Of a stretch of DNA of 64,000 bases, positions 39,789-49,787 are shown in pieces. How positions within the stretch are numbered: the first letter of the stretch is position 1; each line of letters begins with the position of its first letter. The notes beneath the pieces were generated by a model. The model was not told where the DNA came from. It worked only from the letters and a program-made list of their open reading frames with translations, and did not search any database. Source of the DNA: Candidatus Nanopelagicales bacterium (GTDB lineage Bacteria; Actinomycetota; Actinomycetes; S36-B12); contig JAQTZL010000007.1 in assembly GCA_028687755.1 (NCBI GenBank), forward strand, positions 5,001-69,000, in the 5' to 3' direction. The position numbers were made by a program, and so were the translations under genes.

Positions 39789-40792
39789 TCGTCGTAATCG
39801 CCCAAATCATGGTCAGGTTCTTCGATAACGGCGTTATCGGCACGAATATCGATGCGCCAGCCAGTAAGTCGTGCTGCCAGGCGAGCGTTTTGTCCTTCTT
39901 TGCCAATCGCCAGTGACAACTGATAATCGGGAACGGTGACTCGAGCAGCTCGTGCCACCGGGTCAACGATGACCACCGACGTGACTTGAGCTGGTGAAAG
40001 TGCATGCGCAATCAATTCAGCCGGATCATCACTGAAGTCGACGATGTCAATCTTTTCACCTTGGAGTTCGGCCATCACTGCACGAACCCGTTGACCCATT
40101 GGGCCAATGCAAGCACCTTTGGCATTTACGCCAGGAATGGTTGAACGAACCGCGAGCTTTGTGCGGTGCCCCGCCTCGCGCGACAGGCCCCCGATTTCAA
40201 CGGTGCCATCAGCGATTTCGGGCACTTCCAACGCGAATAGTGCACGCACAAGATTGGGATGTGACCGCGAGACGGTGACCACGGGCCCCTTGAAGCCCCT
40301 GCGCACACCAACCACAAGGCATTTCACACGCTGACCATGCGAGTAATCCTCACCTGGCACTTGCTCTTCTGGCGGAAGGTTCGCTTCGAGTTTTCCGATA
40401 TCCACTCGAATCATGCGTGGATTCGTGTTTTGCTGGATCAGTCCTGAGACAAGATCGCCTTCGCGACCACTGAATTCAATAAGCGTTACATCACCTTCGG
40501 CTTCACGGAGGCGCCCGAGCAAAACCTGCTTGGCTGTTGTTGCAGCAATTCGACCGAAATCATCGGGTGTGTCTTCGTACTCACGGACAACCAGGCCGTC
40601 TTCGCCCACTTCTGATGCAAAAACAATTACGTGCCCTGTTCTGCGATCAAGTTCAACGCGTGCCTTTTCCACTGAACCCGGCGTGCGGTGGTAGGCAACC
40701 AACAACGCTTGTTCAATTGAGTCGACGACTAGATCGAGGGAGAGTTCTTTTTCGCGTACAAGCGCCTTCAGTGCGCTGACATCAATGTCCAT
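39785..40792 (-). CDS. nusA: Transcription termination/antitermination factor NusA
   Basis: RNA polymerase-associated pausing and termination factor. N-terminal domain (about 1-100, starts [18 protein letters not shown]), S1 (about 110-180, with [20 protein letters not shown]), KH1 (about 215-270, [19 protein letters not shown]) and KH2 (about 275-330, [17 protein letters not shown]). Length is 335, without the E. coli C-terminal repeats, as usual in actinobacteria. The start overlaps the rimP end by 11 nt. Confidence 0.97.
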   Translation of the reverse strand: MDIDVSALKALVREKELSLDLVVDSIEQALLVAYHRTPGSVEKARVELDRRTGHVIVFASEVGEDGLVVREYEDTPDDFGRIAATTAKQVLLGRLREAEGDVTLIEFSGREGDLVSGLIQQNTNPRMIRVDIGKLEANLPPEEQVPGEDYSHGQRVKCLVVGVRRGFKGPVVTVSRSHPNLVRALFALEVPEIADGTVEIGGLSREAGHRTKLAVRSTIPGVNAKGACIGPMGQRVRAVMAELQGEKIDIVDFSDDPAELIAHALSPAQVTSVVIVDPVARAARVTVPDYQLSLAIGKEGQNARLAARLTGWRIDIRADNAVIEEPDHDLGDYDE

Positions 40793-41327
40793 CAGTTACT
40801 ACTTCCTCATCTTCAATTGTGTCTTCAATTGTATTTTCATTTAAGTCTTCAGCGGCCACGCGATTGAACTCAATTTGCACCTTGCCCCGTTTGAGATCGG
40901 CCAAAGCAATTACTCGTTCTTCTTGAGTCTTTCCTTGTGTTACTTCGAAAACAACGACGTCATCATTTGCGGACGTCACGCGTCCAATAAACGTCGCGCC
41001 ATCAGCGAGGTCAACTTCAACCAAACGATCCACAGCACGGCGCCAATGCTTTAACAACGTAAGTGGCCGATCGACTCCTGGGGATGTCACTTCTAGAACG
41101 AACGTGCCTGCGAATTCACTATTGAGCGGCTCACTATCTAAGGCTGCCGATATTTCACGACTAATGTCTGAAACCAGGTTCAAATCGATACCGCCATCGC
41201 GATCAACCACCACGCGCACAATTTCGCGTCGACCAGCTTGTTGAATCTGCAGTTCCTCAAGATCAGCACCCGCAGCGTTAACCACCGGCTCAATTGCCTT
41301 GCGGATAGTTTCTACCGACGCAGCCAC
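40782..41327 (-). CDS. rimP: Ribosome maturation factor RimP
   Basis: 30S assembly factor. Two domains: alpha/beta (about 1-95, [25 protein letters not shown] and [12 protein letters not shown]) and an Sm-like barrel (about 96-160). The last 25 residues are very acidic. Length is 181. The GTG has GGAGG 4 nt upstream. It is the first gene of rimP-nusA-ylxR-infB-rbfA-truB-ribF, divergent from the lipoprotein gene. Confidence 0.94.
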   Translation of the reverse strand: MAASVETIRKAIEPVVNAAGADLEELQIQQAGRREIVRVVVDRDGGIDLNLVSDISREISAALDSEPLNSEFAGTFVLEVTSPGVDRPLTLLKHWRRAVDRLVEVDLADGATFIGRVTSANDDVVVFEVTQGKTQEERVIALADLKRGKVQIEFNRVAAEDLNENTIEDTIEDEEVVTDGH

Positions 41328-41365
41328 GGTGCCTCCAAAAGCGATTCAGTTGTCGTAAAACCATA

Positions 41366-41371
41366 AGCCTA
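41366..41371 (-). promoter_or_regulatory. Likely rimP operon promoter (-10 TAGGCT)
   Basis: In the 67-nt divergent gap the minus strand reads TAGGCT 38 nt before the rimP GTG, which would give a leader of about 30 nt carrying the GGAGG site. It fits the TANNNT form used elsewhere in the window. No -35 box is clear. On the plus strand no equally good hexamer is seen for the lipoprotein gene. Confidence 0.4.
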
Positions 41372-41394
41372 CCCGGCTATGAGAGTGTTACGTC

Positions 41395-41946
41395 GTGCCC
41401 GTATTGAGTTCACATTCCCCAAGGGTCATTGCGGCCAGTCTCTTGCTCTTGGTCAGCACTCTCCTGGGGCTGGCAGGTTGCTCACAGGAATCCGCAACGC
41501 CTACCGCCACAAACAGTGCAACGCGATCCACCACCGATAGCGATCAATCGCTCACGAATGCCATTCACGGCATTGATGCAGCTATTTACGGCTACGGAAT
41601 CGTAGGAGCACACCTCAAGGGATCTGAGCAAAACAAGGCCGTTCGTGCGGTCGCTGCACTGAATCGCCAACGACTGGCATTCATGCTTGCAGTCGGATCT
41701 CAGGTAGATGCCACAGCCGTAGCCTACGAAATCCCATTTCCGGTAACCAACAACGCGACAGCGAAAAAACTTGCAGCCCTCCTTGAAGTCAGGCTCATTC
41801 CACTCTTCAATGCGGTTGTTACATCAACCAACGAGCCAACCAAAGGAACTGCACTGATTGCCAAGAACAAGGCAACTGCGCGGGCAGCAGTATGGGCGGG
41901 TACAACTCAATCGACTCCGACACCAAGTGCAAGCGCTACGCGTTAA
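41395..41946 (+). CDS. Lipoprotein, probably DUF4439 (ferritin-like)
   Basis: A 183-residue exported lipoprotein. The signal peptide has [22 protein letters not shown] with the lipobox LAGC and Cys29. A Ser/Thr-rich linker (about 30-50) leads to a helical domain (about 52-165) rich in Ala, resembling DUF4439; the usual iron-binding Glu/His set is not obvious, so metal binding is doubtful. It ends in a Ser/Thr/Pro tail. The GTG is the first start after an in-frame TGA. Related genes lie between rimP and proS in mycobacteria. Its stop shares TTAA with proS. Confidence 0.7.
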   Translation: MPVLSSHSPRVIAASLLLLVSTLLGLAGCSQESATPTATNSATRSTTDSDQSLTNAIHGIDAAIYGYGIVGAHLKGSEQNKAVRAVAALNRQRLAFMLAVGSQVDATAVAYEIPFPVTNNATAKKLAALLEVRLIPLFNAVVTSTNEPTKGTALIAKNKATARAAVWAGTTQSTPTPSASATR

Positions 41947-43703
41947 CTCACGTTCAGAGCCTTCATCTCAGTGACAACTTCACTCAAAGCCACATCTCTT
42001 CGTTCACCTGTACGGCGATCTTTCACTTCGACGAATCCGTCAGCTAGTCGCTTTCCAACAATGACGATAGTTGGAATACCGATCAATTCAGAGTCATTGA
42101 ACTTCACACCGGGCGACACAGATGTGCGATCGTCATACAGCACGCGCACGCCAGCAGCTTCAAGTTCTTGACCTAGGAGTTCAGCCGCAGCAAAGAGCGC
42201 GTCATCTTTACCGGCAGCTATGAGATGCACATCAGCAGGCGCAACTTCACGCGGCCAAATCAAGCCCTTGTCGTCATGTGACTGCTCAGCAATGGCTGCC
42301 ACTGCGCGTGAAACTCCAATGCCATATGAGCCCATGGTCACGGTGATGAGTTCACCGTGTTCATCAAGCACCTTGAGTCCGACTGCTTCTGCATACTTAC
42401 GGCCGAGTTGGAAAATATGACCAATTTCGATGCCTCGTTCGATTTCGAAACCTTCGCCACAATTCGGACAAGCATCACCTGCACGAACTTCGGCAACATC
42501 GATTGTTCCATCGCTTGTGAAATCCCGACCTGCAACAAAGTCATAGAAGTGATGTGCGGCCTCATCGGCACCTGTGATCCAACGTGACCCATCAACAACG
42601 CGTGGGTCAACGAGATAACGAATTCCTGATGCTGAATTCGCCCCTAGTTCGTTTGGTCCGATGTAACCCTTAACGAGCGTTGGGTACTTCGCAAAGTCTG
42701 CTTCTTCAAATGGACGGGCTTCACTTGGAGTCAGGAGCGCTTCAAGGCGTTTCATGTCGATCTCGCGATCACCAGGCACACCCACTGCAAGAGCAGACTG
42801 CTCACCGTCGGGAGCAGCGACCATGAAGATTACATTCTTGAGCGTGTCTGCAGCCGACCACGGGCGATCTTCTCGCGCAAAGTCACGATTTGAATAGGAA
42901 ACCAGTGCCTCGATTGTTCCCGATGCTGGAGTGCGCTCTTTATGAGTTGCCGGTACACCAGTTGCATCAATTGCGTTGGGAACCACTGTGGCAACAGCTT
43001 CAACATTGGCTGCGTATGCGCATTTCGGACAACGTACAAATGTATCTTCACCTACTGGTGTTGGCGCTAAAAACTCTTCGCTCGCTGAACCGCCCATCGC
43101 GCCTGACATTGCAGACACAATGACAAATTCCAGACCCAAACGTGCGAACGTTGCGATGTAGGCCTGGCGATGCTTGTCATAAGAAATCTGCAGACCAGCA
43201 TCATCAATATCGAATGAATATGAATCCTTCATCACGAATTCTCGGCCGCGCAAAATGCCTGCTCGTGGTCGAGCTTCATCGCGGAACTTGCTTTGAATTT
43301 GATACAAGGAAACCGGTAGATCCTTGTAAGAGGAGTACTCGCCTTTTACTAATAGCGTGAACATTTCCTCATGCGTAGGACCAAGGAGGTAATCAGCCCC
43401 CTTACGGTCTTGCAGTCGAAACAGAGTGTCGCCGTACTCAGTCCAACGGTTAGTCAACTCATATGGCTCACGTGGTAGCAGTGCAGGGAAGTGCACCTCT
43501 TGGAATCCAGCAGCATTCATTTCAGAGCGAACTATGTGCTCCACATTGCGATATACCTCATACCCAAGTGGCAACCATGTGAATACGCCCGGCGCCACAC
43601 GACGAATGTAACCGGCACGCACCAACAACTTGTGGCTTGGAACCTCGGCATCAGCAGGGTCTTCACGAAGGGTGCGCAGAAACAAGGTCGACATTCGCAG
43701 CAT
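41943..43703 (-). CDS. proS: Prolyl-tRNA synthetase (bacterial type)
   Basis: Class II synthetase of 586 residues. Motif 1 and 2 regions at the N-terminus ([46 protein letters not shown]), a YbaK-like editing insertion (about 235-385), motif 3 near [17 protein letters not shown], and a C-terminal anticodon domain (about 480-586). The ATG has no Shine-Dalgarno; TAGGCT lies 6 nt upstream, so a leaderless start is likely. It is convergent with the lipoprotein gene. Confidence 0.97.
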   Translation of the reverse strand: MLRMSTLFLRTLREDPADAEVPSHKLLVRAGYIRRVAPGVFTWLPLGYEVYRNVEHIVRSEMNAAGFQEVHFPALLPREPYELTNRWTEYGDTLFRLQDRKGADYLLGPTHEEMFTLLVKGEYSSYKDLPVSLYQIQSKFRDEARPRAGILRGREFVMKDSYSFDIDDAGLQISYDKHRQAYIATFARLGLEFVIVSAMSGAMGGSASEEFLAPTPVGEDTFVRCPKCAYAANVEAVATVVPNAIDATGVPATHKERTPASGTIEALVSYSNRDFAREDRPWSAADTLKNVIFMVAAPDGEQSALAVGVPGDREIDMKRLEALLTPSEARPFEEADFAKYPTLVKGYIGPNELGANSASGIRYLVDPRVVDGSRWITGADEAAHHFYDFVAGRDFTSDGTIDVAEVRAGDACPNCGEGFEIERGIEIGHIFQLGRKYAEAVGLKVLDEHGELITVTMGSYGIGVSRAVAAIAEQSHDDKGLIWPREVAPADVHLIAAGKDDALFAAAELLGQELEAAGVRVLYDDRTSVSPGVKFNDSELIGIPTIVIVGKRLADGFVEVKDRRTGERRDVALSEVVTEMKALNVS

Positions 43704-43715
43704 TGGGGCAGCCTA
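43704..43715 (-). promoter_or_regulatory. Leaderless-type promoter of proS
   Basis: Minus strand reads TAGGCT, GCCCCA, ATG. It fills half of the 25-nt gap after the GNAT gene, with no Shine-Dalgarno between. Confidence 0.58.
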
Positions 43716-43728
43716 CCGACCTCGCGCC

Positions 43729-44565
43729 TTAGAACAGGACTGTGGCAAAGGTGCCGACCTGCTCGAATCCCACCGAAATGTAGGACTTGCGCGCAGGAGT
43801 GTTGAAATCATTGACATACAACGACACCGTGGGAGTGAACGTTGCCCTGGCCAGTTCAACAACAGCGGCCATACCTGGAATCGATAATCCTTGGCCGCGC
43901 AAATGACGCGCGACCCACACTCCCTGAACCTGGCACACCATGGGGCTCACCGAGCCGACTTCAGCTTTGAACTCAACTTCCCCCTCGCGCATGCGCCCAA
44001 AGGCGCGACCTGCACGAATGAGGTCCGATACACGCGCTCGATAACCCGAAGAGTTGCCTCCACCCACTGGGGAGACACCAATTTCCTCAGTAAACATGTC
44101 AATCGATGCTGGCAAATACGCATCAAGCTCATCGATATGGATGCGACGCACCTCAGGATCAACTGGCACCCGACTATCGGTACTCATCGCCATGAGTGGT
44201 TGTGCATGTCGAACCGCCCGAGCTTGACCCCATGCGGGTTCCAGCATGCGCCACAGATCTAACACTTCGTCGGCTTTGCCTAGCATTGACGATGATCGAC
44301 GCATGCGAGGACGTAAATAATCCACAAATGCTGAACGTGCTTCAGGCGTTGTCTCAATCGGAATCAAATTCGCACCTGAATACAGCGCAGATATGAGTCG
44401 ATCATCACGAAAGTAGCCGAGCACTTCGCCCCCGAGTTTCCAAGGGTCAACTCCACCTAATTGCACACGCGATTCAACAAAGCAATGTGCAACTGGATCG
44501 CGTGACAACAATTCGAGTAATGCAGGCAAGTGCTCTGGGAACACTTGCCTAATATTTCCCGCCAT
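43729..44565 (-). CDS. GNAT family N-acetyltransferase with DUF4081
   Basis: Acetyl-CoA-dependent transferase of unknown substrate. The N-terminal part (about 5-115) matches DUF4081 and the C-terminal part (about 150-275) is the GNAT fold with VWVARHLRGQGLSIPGMAAVVELA (acetyl-CoA loop) and SLYVNDFNTPARKSYISVGFEQVGTF. The ATG at 44565 (278 residues) was preferred to a longer reading from 44619, which would overlap ispG by 35 nt; GGAG lies upstream. A GNAT downstream of ispG is conserved in actinobacteria. Confidence 0.85.
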   Translation of the reverse strand: MAGNIRQVFPEHLPALLELLSRDPVAHCFVESRVQLGGVDPWKLGGEVLGYFRDDRLISALYSGANLIPIETTPEARSAFVDYLRPRMRRSSSMLGKADEVLDLWRMLEPAWGQARAVRHAQPLMAMSTDSRVPVDPEVRRIHIDELDAYLPASIDMFTEEIGVSPVGGGNSSGYRARVSDLIRAGRAFGRMREGEVEFKAEVGSVSPMVCQVQGVWVARHLRGQGLSIPGMAAVVELARATFTPTVSLYVNDFNTPARKSYISVGFEQVGTFATVLF

Positions 44566-44584
44566 GGTTAAAAGCTCCGAAGAA

Positions 44585-45736
44585 CTAGTGAGCGGTGACT
44601 TCAGGTGAACCCGTCGCACTCATTTCAGCAGCAAGCTTCATCGCTTCCTCAATCAGCGTCTCAACAATTTGCGCTTCAGGAACCGTCTTGATGACTTCAC
44701 CCTTGACGAAAATCTGACCCTTACCGTTACCAGAGGCAACTCCAAGGTCTGCTTCGCGAGCTTCACCTGGTCCATTAACTACGCAACCCATCACAGCAAC
44801 TCGCAGTGGCACATCAAGGCCCTCAAGACCAGCAGTTACTTGCTCAGCAAGTGTGTACACGTCAACCTGTGCTCGACCACACGATGGGCAGGAAACAATT
44901 TCCAAGCCTCGTTGACGTAAATTCAAAGACTCAAGGATGGCATTACCAACCTTGATTTCTTCTATTGGCGGTGCAGAAAGAGACACGCGAATGGTGTCGC
45001 CAATTCCTCGGCTAAGTAGCGCACCAAAGGCCACTGCAGACTTCACTGTGCCTTGGAATGCCGGACCAGCCTCAGTTACGCCGAGGTGCAGTGGGTACTC
45101 ACACTGAGCAGCAAGCTGGATGTATGCCTCAGCCATGACAACTGGGTCGTGATGTTTGACCGAAATCTTGATGTCACGGAAATCATGCTCTTCAAAGAGC
45201 GATGCCTCCCAGAGCGCCGACTCAACCAGTGCTTCCGGTGTTGCTTTGCCGTACTTCTGAAGTAGTCGGGGATCAAGGGAGCCTGCATTGACACCAATGC
45301 GAATTGGCGTGCCCGCATCCTTTGCAGCTCGGGCAATTGCGCCGACTTGGTCATCAAACTTTTTAATGTTTCCAGGATTCACGCGTACGCCCGCGCAACC
45401 TGCATCGATTGCGGCGAATACGTACTTTGGCTGGAAATGGATATCGGCGATGACCGGGATGCCAGCCTTGCGGGCAATCTGCGCAAGAGCGTCGGCATCA
45501 TCTTGACTTGGACAGGCAACTCGAACCACCTGACAACCAGCTGCCGTGAGCTCAGCAATCTGCTGCAACGTCGCGTTGACATCAGAAGTGAGCGTCGTAC
45601 ACATTGATTGCACACTGATCGGCGCATCACCACCAACCGCAACAGGATGGGTTGGATGCTTCAACACGAGTTGACGCGATTTGCGGCGCGGGGCAATAAC
45701 TCGCGGAACAGACGGCATACCCAATTCAATGCTCAC
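44585..45736 (-). CDS. ispG: 4-Hydroxy-3-methylbut-2-en-1-yl diphosphate synthase
   Basis: Penultimate MEP-pathway enzyme, a [4Fe-4S] protein that reduces methylerythritol cyclodiphosphate to HMBPP. TIM-barrel half with [40 protein letters not shown] and [11 protein letters not shown]; cluster-binding cysteines in [12 protein letters not shown] and [11 protein letters not shown]. The GTG at 45736 (383 residues) matches the family opening ([18 protein letters not shown]); a longer reading to 45796 would run into rseP. It lies 23 nt past rseP; AATAAT 6 nt upstream could be a weak leaderless -10. Confidence 0.95.
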   Translation of the reverse strand: MSIELGMPSVPRVIAPRRKSRQLVLKHPTHPVAVGGDAPISVQSMCTTLTSDVNATLQQIAELTAAGCQVVRVACPSQDDADALAQIARKAGIPVIADIHFQPKYVFAAIDAGCAGVRVNPGNIKKFDDQVGAIARAAKDAGTPIRIGVNAGSLDPRLLQKYGKATPEALVESALWEASLFEEHDFRDIKISVKHHDPVVMAEAYIQLAAQCEYPLHLGVTEAGPAFQGTVKSAVAFGALLSRGIGDTIRVSLSAPPIEEIKVGNAILESLNLRQRGLEIVSCPSCGRAQVDVYTLAEQVTAGLEGLDVPLRVAVMGCVVNGPGEAREADLGVASGNGKGQIFVKGEVIKTVPEAQIVETLIEEAMKLAAEMSATGSPEVTAH

Positions 45737-45759
45737 GAGATCATTATTACGCCTGCTGA

Positions 45760-47082
45760 CTACCCCAGTGAGATTGGCTTGACTAAGTCGGCCCAAATCA
45801 CAATCACGCCCATACCCACCAACACGATGGCCATGACATACGCAACAGGCAAAAGCTTTGCCACATCTGCCGGACCGGGGTCAGGCTTTCCACGCAATTT
45901 GGCAAACCACCGCCGAACCGCCTCATAGAGAGCACCGGCCACATGCCCGCCATCGAGAGGCAGGATCGGAAGCAAGTTGAACAGCGCGAGGAATAAATTG
46001 AGTGAAGCAGCCAAACTCAAGAAGGTCGCGATCTTGCCCTTCATCGGCTGATCCATCGCGGCGATATCCCCACCTAAGCGGCTCACTCCGACCACGCTGA
46101 CTGGACCATCAATGGCTCGTTCTCCCCCACCAATCAGCGTGTCTTTCACCAGCTCGACCAGTCGTACAGGAAGTGTCACCAATGCCTTTGCCGATGCAGT
46201 GGTGATTTCCCACATGTATGCCGGAACAGCCGACCAAGGCTGCGAGACGTACTCGACTCCTGGACTAATCCCGACGAAACCGCTGCTCTGTGTTTGGCCT
46301 GTCGGATTTCCTGTTTCATCAAAAACCGGTCGCTCAATTGTTGCGACGGCGAGGGGTAACGCAACGAATGATCCATTGCGCTGCACACCAAGGGTCAATG
46401 TCTTGCCGTCAGAACCTCGAAGCTGAGCACTCACAGAATCCCAGTTGGCAACAGCCACACCGTTCACATCGGTGAGTAGATCTCCCGGCTGCAATCCGGC
46501 AAGCACCGCCGGCGTCTTCGATGTCCCTGTCGGGCAATTCCCAGAAGGTAATGGCGAACCGCTTGGGTGCGCACTGGATGGTGTACATGCCACCACTGCG
46601 CCGACTTCAAGCGATGGCTTTGGCATACCAATGCCAACTAAAACAATTGAGAAAAGCACTGCCGCGAAAATTAAGTTCATCGTGATGCCACCAAGCATGA
46701 TGACCACACGCTTGCGCACAGGAAGTTTATAGAAGACGCGATTTTCATCTCCTGGCTCAACTTCTTCTAACGACTGTTGACGCGCATCAGCGATCATGGA
46801 TGCGAAGCGACCCGTAGAACTGCGGCGCACGTAACCGTCTGGATCATTCTTTCCTGGCGGCAGCATTCCGATCATCCGCACATAGCCACCGAGCGGAATT
46901 GCTTTCAACCCATACGTGGTCTCGCCCTTTGTTTTCTTCCACAGTGCAGGGCCGAAACCAATCATGAATTCGGTAACTTTGACGCCAAATTTCTTTGCGG
47001 GAATGAAATGCCCAAGCTCGTGAAGGGTGATTGATAGAGCGATGAGCAGGGCAAAAATAACGATACCGATGGCTTCGGCCAC
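45760..47082 (-). CDS. rseP: M50 site-2 protease RseP/Rip1
   Basis: Intramembrane zinc protease that cleaves anti-sigma factors and other membrane proteins. First helix with HELGH at 21-25 ([20 protein letters not shown]), a PDZ domain (about 195-275, [22 protein letters not shown]), and C-terminal helices holding the third zinc ligand in [19 protein letters not shown]. Length is 440. The start shares one base with the dxr stop. The dxr-rip1-ispG order is as in mycobacteria. Confidence 0.94.
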   Translation of the reverse strand: MAEAIGIVIFALLIALSITLHELGHFIPAKKFGVKVTEFMIGFGPALWKKTKGETTYGLKAIPLGGYVRMIGMLPPGKNDPDGYVRRSSTGRFASMIADARQQSLEEVEPGDENRVFYKLPVRKRVVIMLGGITMNLIFAAVLFSIVLVGIGMPKPSLEVGAVVACTPSSAHPSGSPLPSGNCPTGTSKTPAVLAGLQPGDLLTDVNGVAVANWDSVSAQLRGSDGKTLTLGVQRNGSFVALPLAVATIERPVFDETGNPTGQTQSSGFVGISPGVEYVSQPWSAVPAYMWEITTASAKALVTLPVRLVELVKDTLIGGGERAIDGPVSVVGVSRLGGDIAAMDQPMKGKIATFLSLAASLNLFLALFNLLPILPLDGGHVAGALYEAVRRWFAKLRGKPDPGPADVAKLLPVAYVMAIVLVGMGVIVIWADLVKPISLG

Positions 47083-48308
47083 TACCTCACCTCTTTCGCA
47101 AACGTTGCTGCAACTTCAAGGGCCCGCACTCGTGCCCAAGCATCAGCAGATTCAACATCTTCAACGGTAACAACATCCCCTGACACCCACATCGATCCAG
47201 CTCGGTCATCGCCGCCCGCAATGTGTTCGTCGAGAACTTGCTCTACCGCTCGCACAATGGAAGTGAAGGCAATAGTGCGCTCCAAAAAGGCACCAACACA
47301 TGCCTCGTCAGCTGCATTAAAGACCGCTGGTGCGGTTCCTCCTGACGTTCCTGCCTTGCGAGCGATGTCAACAGCTGGAAATGCCTGATTGTCGAGCGGG
47401 AAGAACTCCCAAGTCGTGGCCTTGCTCCAGTCACAGCTTGGAATCGCGTCTGCCACGCGATCGGGCCAAGCCATACCTAGAGCAATAGGTAGACGCATAT
47501 CTGGCGGACTTGCTTGCGCCAAGGTCGAGCCATCATGGAACTCGACCATTGAATGAACAATTGACTGAGGATGTACTACGACATCAATTGCATTGAAGGG
47601 AATATCAAAGAGCAAATGTGCCTCGATGAGTTCTAAGCCCTTATTCATCAATGTAGCTGAGTTGATTGTGACCAATGGCCCCATAGTCCAAGTGGGGTGC
47701 TTCAGCGCTTGTTCTGGAGTAACGGCTGCTAATTGATCCTTTGACCATCCACGGAAGGGCCCACCTGACGCGGTCAGCACCAATCGCTTCACTTCGTGTT
47801 TTTTACCGCCACGCAGGCATTGCGCAAGCGCTGAATGTTCTGAATCAACAGCAACGATTTGGTCAGGTGCCGCGATGGCGCGAACAAGATCGCCACCGAT
47901 AATGAGCGACTCTTTGTTTGCTAACGCCAACGTGCGACCAGCCTTCAATGCCGACAAGGTTGGCGCAAGGCCAGCCGCACCCGCTAGGCCATTGAGAACG
48001 ACATCAGATGGCCAGGCCGCCAACTGCTCTTGCGCGGCTGGGCCGGTCAACACTGTCAGCGTTCGAAGTTTCTTACCTCGCTCTACGCAGGCTTGAGCAA
48101 ATGCGGCCTGAAAATGTTCTTGGGAATTTGGATTGGTGAGAGCAACAACCTCAACATCAAACTGAGCTGCTTGCTTTGCGATCTGCTCAACCTCGCGCCC
48201 ACTCGCGCCAAGGCCAACGATGCGGAATAGATCAGGATTACGGTCAGCGACGTCTAAGGCCTGGGTGCCGATGGACCCGGTGGAGCCCAGAATGACAATC
48301 GCGCGCAT
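47082..48308 (-). CDS. dxr: 1-Deoxy-D-xylulose 5-phosphate reductoisomerase
   Basis: Second MEP-pathway enzyme. NADPH Rossmann start VILGSTGSIGTQALDV, ANKESLIIGGDLV, metal and substrate segment VDSEHSALAQCL and LTASGGPFRG, and KHPTWTMGPLVTINSATLMNKGLELIEAHLLF. Length is 408. The ATG has no Shine-Dalgarno; TACGCT lies exactly 6 nt upstream. Thus it seems to have its own leaderless promoter, even though it sits 21 nt behind the catabolic ALDH gene. Confidence 0.97.
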   Translation of the reverse strand: MRAIVILGSTGSIGTQALDVADRNPDLFRIVGLGASGREVEQIAKQAAQFDVEVVALTNPNSQEHFQAAFAQACVERGKKLRTLTVLTGPAAQEQLAAWPSDVVLNGLAGAAGLAPTLSALKAGRTLALANKESLIIGGDLVRAIAAPDQIVAVDSEHSALAQCLRGGKKHEVKRLVLTASGGPFRGWSKDQLAAVTPEQALKHPTWTMGPLVTINSATLMNKGLELIEAHLLFDIPFNAIDVVVHPQSIVHSMVEFHDGSTLAQASPPDMRLPIALGMAWPDRVADAIPSCDWSKATTWEFFPLDNQAFPAVDIARKAGTSGGTAPAVFNAADEACVGAFLERTIAFTSIVRAVEQVLDEHIAGGDDRAGSMWVSGDVVTVEDVESADAWARVRALEVAATFAKEVR

Positions 48309-48320
48309 GTGACCAGCGTA
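48309..48320 (-). promoter_or_regulatory. Leaderless-type promoter of dxr
   Basis: Minus strand reads TACGCT, GGTCAC, ATG in the 21-nt gap after the aldehyde dehydrogenase gene. It would uncouple the essential dxr-rseP-ispG genes from the inducible island upstream. Confidence 0.55.
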
Positions 48321-48329
48321 CGACGAGCC

Positions 48330-49787
48330 CTAAAGTGCAAGATCAGTCAGCACGAGAACACGCTCATAGGTCAGATCGTCCATCGCTGAACGGATGCCCT
48401 CTCGACCGACGCCTGAGTCTTTGACTCCCCCATAAGGCATTTGGTCTGCTCTATAACTTGGAACATCACCGATGATGACGCCACCAACTTCGAGTTCCCT
48501 GTGGGCGCGAAACGCATCCTGAATATTGTGAGTGAAGATGCCCGTTTGCAGTCCAAAGCGAGAGGTATTGATGCGATTCATAGCATCATCGAGGCCGTCA
48601 ATGATTTGTAGGACAACAACAGGACCAAAAACTTCCTCACTCACAACTTTGGCCGAAGAAGGAACATCAGCAAGCAACGTTGGTGCAATAACCGTTCCAG
48701 AACGAGTGCCTCCAGCCAGCACTGTTGCTCCAGATTCGACAGCTTCTTGAATCCAACCTTCAACACGAATCGCCGCGGCTTCGTTGATCATCGGACCCAC
48801 CACCGTGACTTCCTCCCATACCGAACCGACGGGAAGCGCATTGACTTTTTCAATAAGCATCGCAACGAAACGGTCAGCAATCGAACGATCAACCATGACC
48901 TGCTGAACCGATACACAGGACTGCCCGGCTTGGTAGTAACCAAAGGTTGCGACTCGGCTAGCAGCCCATTCCAGATCACCATCCGATGAATAATCACTGA
49001 GCACAACGGCCGCGGCATTACCGCCTAGCTCCAAGGTGACATGTTTACGTGGAACTGAATCTTGAATTGCGCGACCAACAACATCAGAGCCCGTAAATGA
49101 AATCACCGGAAGACGCGGATCTTGGACCAGCGCTGGCGCTTGTTCATTGTCAACAGGCACAACTGACCACATGCCTTCAGGCAACTGCGTTTGAGACAGG
49201 AGTTCGCCGAGGAACAGAGCCCCCAGCGGTGTTGCCGGTGCCGGCTTGATCACGATTGGCGCTCCCACAGCGATTGCTGGTGCAATTTTGTGCGCCACCA
49301 AATTGATTGGGAAGTTGAATGGCGAAATTCCCAAGACGGGCCCACGAGGAAACCTTCGAATAATTGCCGCCCGCCCTAGGGCTGCCGGATCGGTATCAAG
49401 TCGTTGTAACTCTCCCCCAAAACGCCGTGCTTCTTCTGCGGCCCAACGAAAGGTGGATGCTGCTCGGTTCACCTCAGCTCGAGCCCACATCAATGGCTTA
49501 CCGTTTTCAGCGGTGATGAGGTGCGCGGCTTCTTCAAGACGTGCCAAAAGTTGATTGCTGACATGCATTAATGCGGCAGCTCTCTGCGCTGCCGAGGTAG
49601 CTTGGGCAATCGAACGCGCATCCCAAGCAGCAGCTACCGCAATCTCGAGATCATCTTTTGTTGGCACGAGATAGGTACCCACGACAGAACCGTCACCTGG
49701 GTGCCTTACTTCGGCAAGAGCACCCTGCGAGACTGCTGTGCCTGCAATCCATGCAGGCCAAACGTTCAACTCAATATCGCCAGTCAT
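48330..49787 (-). CDS. Aldehyde dehydrogenase, substrate unknown
   Basis: NAD(P)+-dependent ALDH superfamily enzyme of 485 residues with a full active site: Asn158 (SPFNFP), Glu253 (TLELGGN) and nucleophile Cys291 (GQSCVSV). It resembles the lactaldehyde/phosphonoacetaldehyde dehydrogenase side of the family more than the gamma-aminobutyraldehyde type at 55201. It overlaps the saccharopine-dehydrogenase-like gene by 4 nt, so the two probably act in sequence, the ALDH oxidising an aldehyde (aminoadipate or aspartate semialdehyde, for example) freed by its partner. That pairing is inferred. Confidence 0.85.
   Translation of the reverse strand: MTGDIELNVWPAWIAGTAVSQGALAEVRHPGDGSVVGTYLVPTKDDLEIAVAAAWDARSIAQATSAAQRAAALMHVSNQLLARLEEAAHLITAENGKPLMWARAEVNRAASTFRWAAEEARRFGGELQRLDTDPAALGRAAIIRRFPRGPVLGISPFNFPINLVAHKIAPAIAVGAPIVIKPAPATPLGALFLGELLSQTQLPEGMWSVVPVDNEQAPALVQDPRLPVISFTGSDVVGRAIQDSVPRKHVTLELGGNAAAVVLSDYSSDGDLEWAASRVATFGYYQAGQSCVSVQQVMVDRSIADRFVAMLIEKVNALPVGSVWEEVTVVGPMINEAAAIRVEGWIQEAVESGATVLAGGTRSGTVIAPTLLADVPSSAKVVSEEVFGPVVVLQIIDGLDDAMNRINTSRFGLQTGIFTHNIQDAFRAHRELEVGGVIIGDVPSYRADQMPYGGVKDSGVGREGIRSAMDDLTYERVLVLTDLAL

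Noticed and set aside
44566..44619. Longer GNAT reading from 44619
   Set aside because: It would overlap the ispG C-terminus by 35 nt, and the added residues look non-conserved; the ATG at 44565 has GGAG upstream.
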